Below, piece by piece: positions 3,867 through 7,251 of a stretch of DNA of 7,251 bases. Source of the stretch: an uncultured Pseudomonadota bacterium. Its GTDB lineage: Bacteria; Pseudomonadota; Gammaproteobacteria; Burkholderiales; Eutrophovitaceae. Below the pieces are notes generated by a model. It saw only the letters and a list, made by a program, of their open reading frames with translations, had not been told where the DNA came from and made no database searches. How positions within the stretch are numbered: position 1 is the first letter of the stretch; every line of letters begins with the position of its first letter. The position numbers were made by a program, and so were the translations under genes. The DNA lies in NCBI GenBank assembly GCA_913057845.1, contig CAJXPC010000082.1, positions 1 to 7,251 of the forward strand. Direction: 5' to 3'.

Positions 3867-6641
3867 TTACAACTTCACAGATACCTTAGTATTCTTTTTT
3901 GGTTTCTCTGAAAGAGGCAAAGTGCTGGTAATCTTTTGATACAGTTCAAATAAAAATGCCACCCGCTCAGCATCAGAGGCCCATGTTTTTTTTCCACCGT
4001 TGGATTGATAGGCTGCATCCACAGCCTTGTCTAACATCTGGTGCGCTTTTACCAGGGGCGGTGGCATAAACAAGGGATCATATAAATCGGCCAACGTTGA
4101 ATCTGAAAAGTTTGCTCGTTCTGTGAGGATTCGTTGGGCTGCTTGCTCAACTGCACTTTGCTGAGCAGGCGTGATTTCCAGTGGCCAGGGAAAGTTGTTG
4201 TACACAATTCCAACAGAGTATCTGTAGTCGGATTTCAGACGCCCGCACACTGTACGAGTCCAGGCGTTGTGCATTGTCGAGTTAAGAATACCAAAATGAA
4301 AAATGCTGGCATCGGGCATGATTTTGACTAGGTTACTCGCCAGTGTTTCTGGATTTTCAAAGCCAATAGGAATGAACTGGCGTCGCTCCGATGAAACCTC
4401 AGGAATTATTAGATAAGGCCTGCTCGGCATGTTCTCAACATGAAACCGAGTCGGAGTGCTCGCCAGCTTTTTTGTCGGAAGGCTCTTGCTGGCTAGACGA
4501 GTTTCACGAACAAGCTTAACTCTTTCAACCACCATGGGCATCGAACGTAGTACCTCCGGGGAACAATGTCCAAGCCATAGACACCATCGTTCAAAACCAT
4601 TAATAAATTCTTCTGAACCGATCCATCTCCGAAACAACGACTTAGATTTAGGTTCTTTTTTTATGAACTCTTCCATCTCGTCAGTTGTGAAAAGATAATA
4701 TCCCCCATCGATTGGTTTGTTGCCGATACCAATTTTTGGAACATTGCAAATTGGGTTGGTCCGGTTTTGCAAAACGATGTCAGGGGCATCCACCAGATAC
4801 GGGTTGATGTTTTGAGCCAAAACAACCTGGGGTTCACCACGGATTTCGAGGTAGTCATAGATCACTTTCTTCACTGGCTTAGACTTGCTAAAGCCGACGA
4901 TGACACAGTGAACAGCAGCGACTCCCTTTGCCTCGTTTCTCCACTGAAATGTTCTATGCGCAAAGGTTATATGTACACCCATTGCAAGCATCGAGGGCCA
5001 CAGTATTCCCGGCTGTTCTCCCTGAGTTATCGAGTTAGTGGAGACGAAAGCGCAAGGCATATGCGATGTTGAATAGCGTGCAGCTTTGACGTACCAGGCA
5101 GCAACCAAATCTAGTAGGCCAGAATTATTAATACCAGAGAGAGCTACCAGCATGTCTTGCCGCTGAGACTCACTCACGACTTTTGCCCCTACGAAAGGCG
5201 GGTTACCAAACAGGTAGCTGCATTTGTCAGCACTGATGATCTCATTCCAATCAATCTTTAATGCATTGCCATGAACGATATTGGCTGATTTCACCAGTGG
5301 AATTCGAACGATCGTATGACCAAATTCCTTACCTACCAGCAAGTTCATTTGATGATCGATTAGCCACATGGCCACCTGGGCTATTTGTGCGGGCCATTCT
5401 TCAATCTCAATGCCGTGAAACTGGTTAACATCTACTTTTACGTATTGATCAATCGCATCGAGTGAAAGCTGCTGGATTTCTTTGCTGTAAAGGCGCTTGA
5501 TCACTTCAAGCTCCAACAGTCTGAGCTCTCGGTAGCTGATTACCAGAAAGTTACCGCAGCCGCAGGCCGGATCAAAAAAGTTAAGCGTTCCCAGCTTCTG
5601 ATGGAACGCTTTGAGTTTCGATTGCTGGGTCTTAACCTTCTCAAATTCCTGGCGCAAATCGTCCATGAAAAGTGGGCTGATTAATTTGAGAATGTTCTTT
5701 TCGCTGGTGTAGTGCGCACCGAGATTACGACGTAACTTGGCATCCATGATTCCCTGAAAAAGAGAACCAAAGATTGCTGGGCTAATTGAGCCCCAGTCGA
5801 GGTCGCAGCAGGCTAAAAGCGTCTCACGCATCGACCTGTCGAAGCTAGCCAAGCTCAGGGCTTCTGAGAACACCTTGCCATTGACGTAAGGAAAACTGGA
5901 CAATTGTTCGTCAAGGTTTTTTAGGCGCTTCTCTGGAGGCGTGTTAAGGGTCTGAAAGAGCTGCTGCAGCCACATGGCCAAATCAACACCATCCTCTTTG
6001 GTACGGTTCCTAATCAGGTCGTCAAAAGCGCCTCTGGGCATGAAGATACCGGTGTCGTCGGCAAATAAGCAAAACAAAATACGAACCAAGTAAACCTCTA
6101 GTTCGTGCCCCTCGTAACCCACTTTTCTGAGCGCATCATGTAACTCTGCTAGCTTTTCAGCGGCCTTGATGTTGACCGGGTCTTGTTCTTTATAGACTCT
6201 GGATTCGTACCCCGCAATGAATCCGAAAAGAGCTAGATTCTGCGGAAGATCTGATAGCAGGAATTCCGCCTCCTCGCCTGTCTCCAGGTTCCTTAACCTG
6301 AACCTAGCGAAGTCCGAGACGATAATATACCTAGGCAGTTCGTTATCTTTGAGGCCTGGGAAATAGTCCGTAGCCTGTGTGTATGCAGAGTCGAGATTCT
6401 TACCCTTGGATTTGTGCTCAGCGATCATCACGCCGGGCCAGAACAAGTCGATGAAACCTTGGGCACCACTGGCCTTTTTTACGTTGTGCTCGAACGTAGC
6501 AAGCCGACGGCGATTCACCCCGAAGACCTGAAAGAACGCGTCCCAAAAGCTCTTTGCTTCAGCATCTTCCGAGGACTCGTTTTCCCACTCGCGCACAAAG
6601 GCGATTGAGCGATCTCTAATTTCGTTCCAGGACAATGGCAT
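3867..6641 (-). CDS. MmeI-like Type IIL restriction-modification enzyme (nuclease-methyltransferase fusion)
   Basis: This 924-residue single polypeptide should both cut DNA and methylate adenine N6 at its own site, using SAM. The N-terminal nuclease has FIDLFWPGVMIAEHK, an exact D-x9-E-x-K (D65, E75, K77), the same spacing as MmeI (D70, E80, K82). A helical spacer follows, with AHYTSEKNI at about 309-317, then SAM motif I FDPACGCGNF (356-365) and the catalytic NPPF (480-483). The target recognition part lies about 525-830 and ends in YNNFPWP; a helical tail follows. Length matches MmeI (919). I chose the ATG at 6641 because GGAG stands 8 bases before it and family proteins start with a similar PLSWNEIR; an in-frame ATG at 6746 would add 35 residues unlike the family. 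All key residues seen are intact. The recognition site cannot be read by eye. It converges on the CBASS operon. Confidence 0.92.
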   Translation of the reverse strand: MPLSWNEIRDRSIAFVREWENESSEDAEAKSFWDAFFQVFGVNRRRLATFEHNVKKASGAQGFIDLFWPGVMIAEHKSKGKNLDSAYTQATDYFPGLKDNELPRYIIVSDFARFRLRNLETGEEAEFLLSDLPQNLALFGFIAGYESRVYKEQDPVNIKAAEKLAELHDALRKVGYEGHELEVYLVRILFCLFADDTGIFMPRGAFDDLIRNRTKEDGVDLAMWLQQLFQTLNTPPEKRLKNLDEQLSSFPYVNGKVFSEALSLASFDRSMRETLLACCDLDWGSISPAIFGSLFQGIMDAKLRRNLGAHYTSEKNILKLISPLFMDDLRQEFEKVKTQQSKLKAFHQKLGTLNFFDPACGCGNFLVISYRELRLLELEVIKRLYSKEIQQLSLDAIDQYVKVDVNQFHGIEIEEWPAQIAQVAMWLIDHQMNLLVGKEFGHTIVRIPLVKSANIVHGNALKIDWNEIISADKCSYLFGNPPFVGAKVVSESQRQDMLVALSGINNSGLLDLVAAWYVKAARYSTSHMPCAFVSTNSITQGEQPGILWPSMLAMGVHITFAHRTFQWRNEAKGVAAVHCVIVGFSKSKPVKKVIYDYLEIRGEPQVVLAQNINPYLVDAPDIVLQNRTNPICNVPKIGIGNKPIDGGYYLFTTDEMEEFIKKEPKSKSLFRRWIGSEEFINGFERWCLWLGHCSPEVLRSMPMVVERVKLVRETRLASKSLPTKKLASTPTRFHVENMPSRPYLIIPEVSSERRQFIPIGFENPETLASNLVKIMPDASIFHFGILNSTMHNAWTRTVCGRLKSDYRYSVGIVYNNFPWPLEITPAQQSAVEQAAQRILTERANFSDSTLADLYDPLFMPPPLVKAHQMLDKAVDAAYQSNGGKKTWASDAERVAFLFELYQKITSTLPLSEKPKKNTKVSVKL

Positions 6642-6794
6642 TCTAAATACTCCGTTCTTGCTTCTTAGTCGTTGTTTTGAAGGTACTAAGCGCAGATGAA
6701 AGTAGCTCAATTGCAGGGTTACGTCTTTGGGTTCTTGCGCAATCAAACCACGATAAAAAATTAAAAATGACTAAAAAGTAAGCACTTCAATAAA

Positions 6795-6817
6795 AGGTAT
6801 TGAGCCACCTAATACCT
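6795..6817. promoter_or_regulatory. 7+7 bp inverted repeat (candidate operator)
   Basis: AGGTATT (6795-6801) and AATACCT (6811-6817) are perfect reverse complements around a 9-base spacer. An overlapping alternative pairing uses AAAGGT (6793-6798) with ACCTTT (6823-6828). The position between divergent genes suits a regulator site, but no binding protein can be named. Confidence 0.35.
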
Positions 6818-6875
6818 GACAAACCTTTAGCGATTTACATCCCAGGCATTTAAATATAACTTGTCGAGTGAATGG

Positions 6876-6908
6876 TTTATCCACTTTAACGAATGTCAGG
6901 CGGATAAA
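6876..6908. promoter_or_regulatory. 7+7 bp inverted repeat upstream of the KAP gene
   Basis: TTTATCC (6876-6882) and GGATAAA (6902-6908) are perfect reverse complements with a 19-base spacer, 55 bases before the KAP start codon. It could be a dyad operator or a leader stem. AT-rich sequence makes chance matches of this size fairly likely. Confidence 0.3.
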
Positions 6909-6963
6909 TTTTCCGACCAATCTATTTACCAATTTGTCCGAATGCCTATCTAGAACAGTTCTT

Positions 6964-7236
6964 ATGACTTCAAGAATCAAAGAAATCGAAATCCCCAAAG
7001 GCAACATTTTCGCCAACGACACCCTGAGGCGTGAACAGCACGTACGTTTCATCGCAGAAGTTTTGGAAAAGACGTCCGGCCCGTTTGTCATCGCAATGGA
7101 CTCGCCTTGGGGCACAGGCAAGACATCCGCGATCGGAATGCTCAAAGCGCTCATGGAGGAAAAAAGCTACAAGTGTCTCTATTTCAATGCCTGGAATGTT
7201 GATTTGCACCCAAATTTGACCCGGGATTTGCATTGA
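6964..7236 (+). pseudogene. KAP-family P-loop NTPase, 5' fragment truncated by an insertion
   Basis: The first about 78 codons of a KAP-type NTPase are present. IFANDTLRREQHVRFI (residues 15-30) is the usual lead-in, SPWGTGKTS at 47-55 is the Walker A loop, and CLYFNAW (71-77) is the conserved strand with the KAP signature FNAW. Full KAP proteins run to several hundred residues with a Walker B and often membrane helices inserted in the NTPase. Here the frame leaves the family right after FNAW at about 7197 and runs 13 codons through foreign sequence to a TGA at 7234-7236. The ATG at 6964 is the likely start, since residues before it are unlike the family, but no strong ribosome site is seen. 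KAP NTPases occur in defence systems such as Qat and as phage-exclusion proteins like PifA; which type this was cannot be told from the fragment. It is divergent from the restriction gene. Confidence 0.8.
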
Positions 7237-7251
7237 ATTTTGACCCACCCC
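7197..7251. mobile_element. Probable terminus of an IS21-family insertion sequence
   Basis: From TGTTGATTTG at 7197 the sequence stops being KAP-like. It begins with TG, the tip dinucleotide of IS21-family elements, and carries two direct repeats with the core GATTTGCA...TTTTGACCC, 24 bases apart, like the repeated IstA-binding sites at IS21 termini. No istA/istB coding is reached before the window ends, so assignment rests on the end structure and on my recollection of similar IS21-type ends. The exact junction could be off by a few bases; the far end and target duplication are not visible. Confidence 0.6.
7201..7246. repeat. Two 22-bp direct repeats, 24-bp period, in the IS end
   Basis: GATTTGCACCCAAATTTGAC plus CC (7201-7222) and GATTTGCATTGAATTTTGAC plus CC (7225-7246) match at 18 of 22 positions. 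They start 24 bases apart, with two bases between. Tandem sites of this size at an element tip are typical of IS21 left and right ends. Confidence 0.75.

Larger units (their letters stand above)
6642..6963. promoter_or_regulatory. Divergent spacer between the restriction enzyme and KAP genes
   Basis: This AT-rich 322-base region must hold the promoters of both divergent genes. On the minus strand GGAG (6650-6653) is the restriction enzyme's ribosome site. Two perfect 7-bp inverted repeats are present, at 6795-6817 and 6876-6908. No -35/-10 pair is convincing on either strand. No homolog of the small controller proteins that often regulate restriction systems is encoded here; the only frames are extensions of the flanking genes or shadows of them. 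Confidence 0.5.

Noticed and set aside
6642..6746. Longer form of the restriction enzyme starting at 6746 (959 residues)
   Set aside because: The extra 35 residues look unlike the family, while the ATG at 6641 has GGAG eight bases upstream and gives an MmeI-like length.
6868..6963. Earlier ATG at 6868 for the KAP gene
   Set aside because: The added 32 residues precede the normal KAP N-terminus, show no family similarity and cross an inverted repeat; the ATG at 6964 is the better start, though its ribosome site is weak.
6771..7154. 127-codon minus-strand frame opposite the KAP gene
   Set aside because: It is a shadow of the KAP coding frame with low-complexity, non-family sequence.

Overview
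The window looks like one assembled contig from a proteobacterium, most likely beta- or gammaproteobacterial. The main clue is the NrdB fragment at the left edge: its C-terminus reads EYQTGGALSWD, the tail I associate with class Ia NrdB of Burkholderiales and Pseudomonas-like bacteria. Genus cannot be set from this sequence. The first 48 bases are not biological. They are an untrimmed Illumina Nextera i7 adapter with its 8-base index and the Tn5 mosaic end, so genomic sequence starts at about position 49.

Layout, left to right: adapter (1-48); the 3' end of nrdB, plus strand (50-415); a 382-base non-coding stretch with degenerate tandem repeats, two strong hairpins, an inverted repeat and a Shine-Dalgarno sequence inside a small hairpin; a three-gene plus-strand operon (798-3812) encoding a CD-NTase, an E2-like conjugating enzyme and a two-TM SAVED protein; a convergent minus-strand gene (3867-6641) for a single-chain MmeI-like Type IIL restriction-modification enzyme; a 322-base divergent spacer with two inverted repeats; and the 5' end of a KAP-type P-loop NTPase gene (from 6964). 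That last gene is cut at about 7197 by what looks like the terminus of an IS21-family insertion sequence, in which the window ends.

The region is therefore a defence island next to a housekeeping gene. The three-gene operon fits a 'short' type II CBASS: an E2-like protein is present but no E1 domain and no JAB deconjugase. By family knowledge, the cyclase makes a cyclic oligonucleotide on phage infection, the E2 primes or tethers the cyclase by C-terminal conjugation, and the SAVED effector senses the nucleotide and attacks the inner membrane through its two TM helices. The restriction enzyme appears intact: nuclease D-x9-E-x-K, SAM motif I and NPPF are all present. The KAP gene was probably a third defence or membrane-associated NTPase and is now broken.

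The most notable points are the E1-less E2 with an extra C-terminal Cys/His cluster, a cyclase that ends in Asn rather than Gly, the hairpin over the cyclase ribosome binding site, and the unexplained structured repeats between nrdB and CBASS. Technical caveats are the adapter and the likelihood that the insertion sequence ended the assembly on the right.
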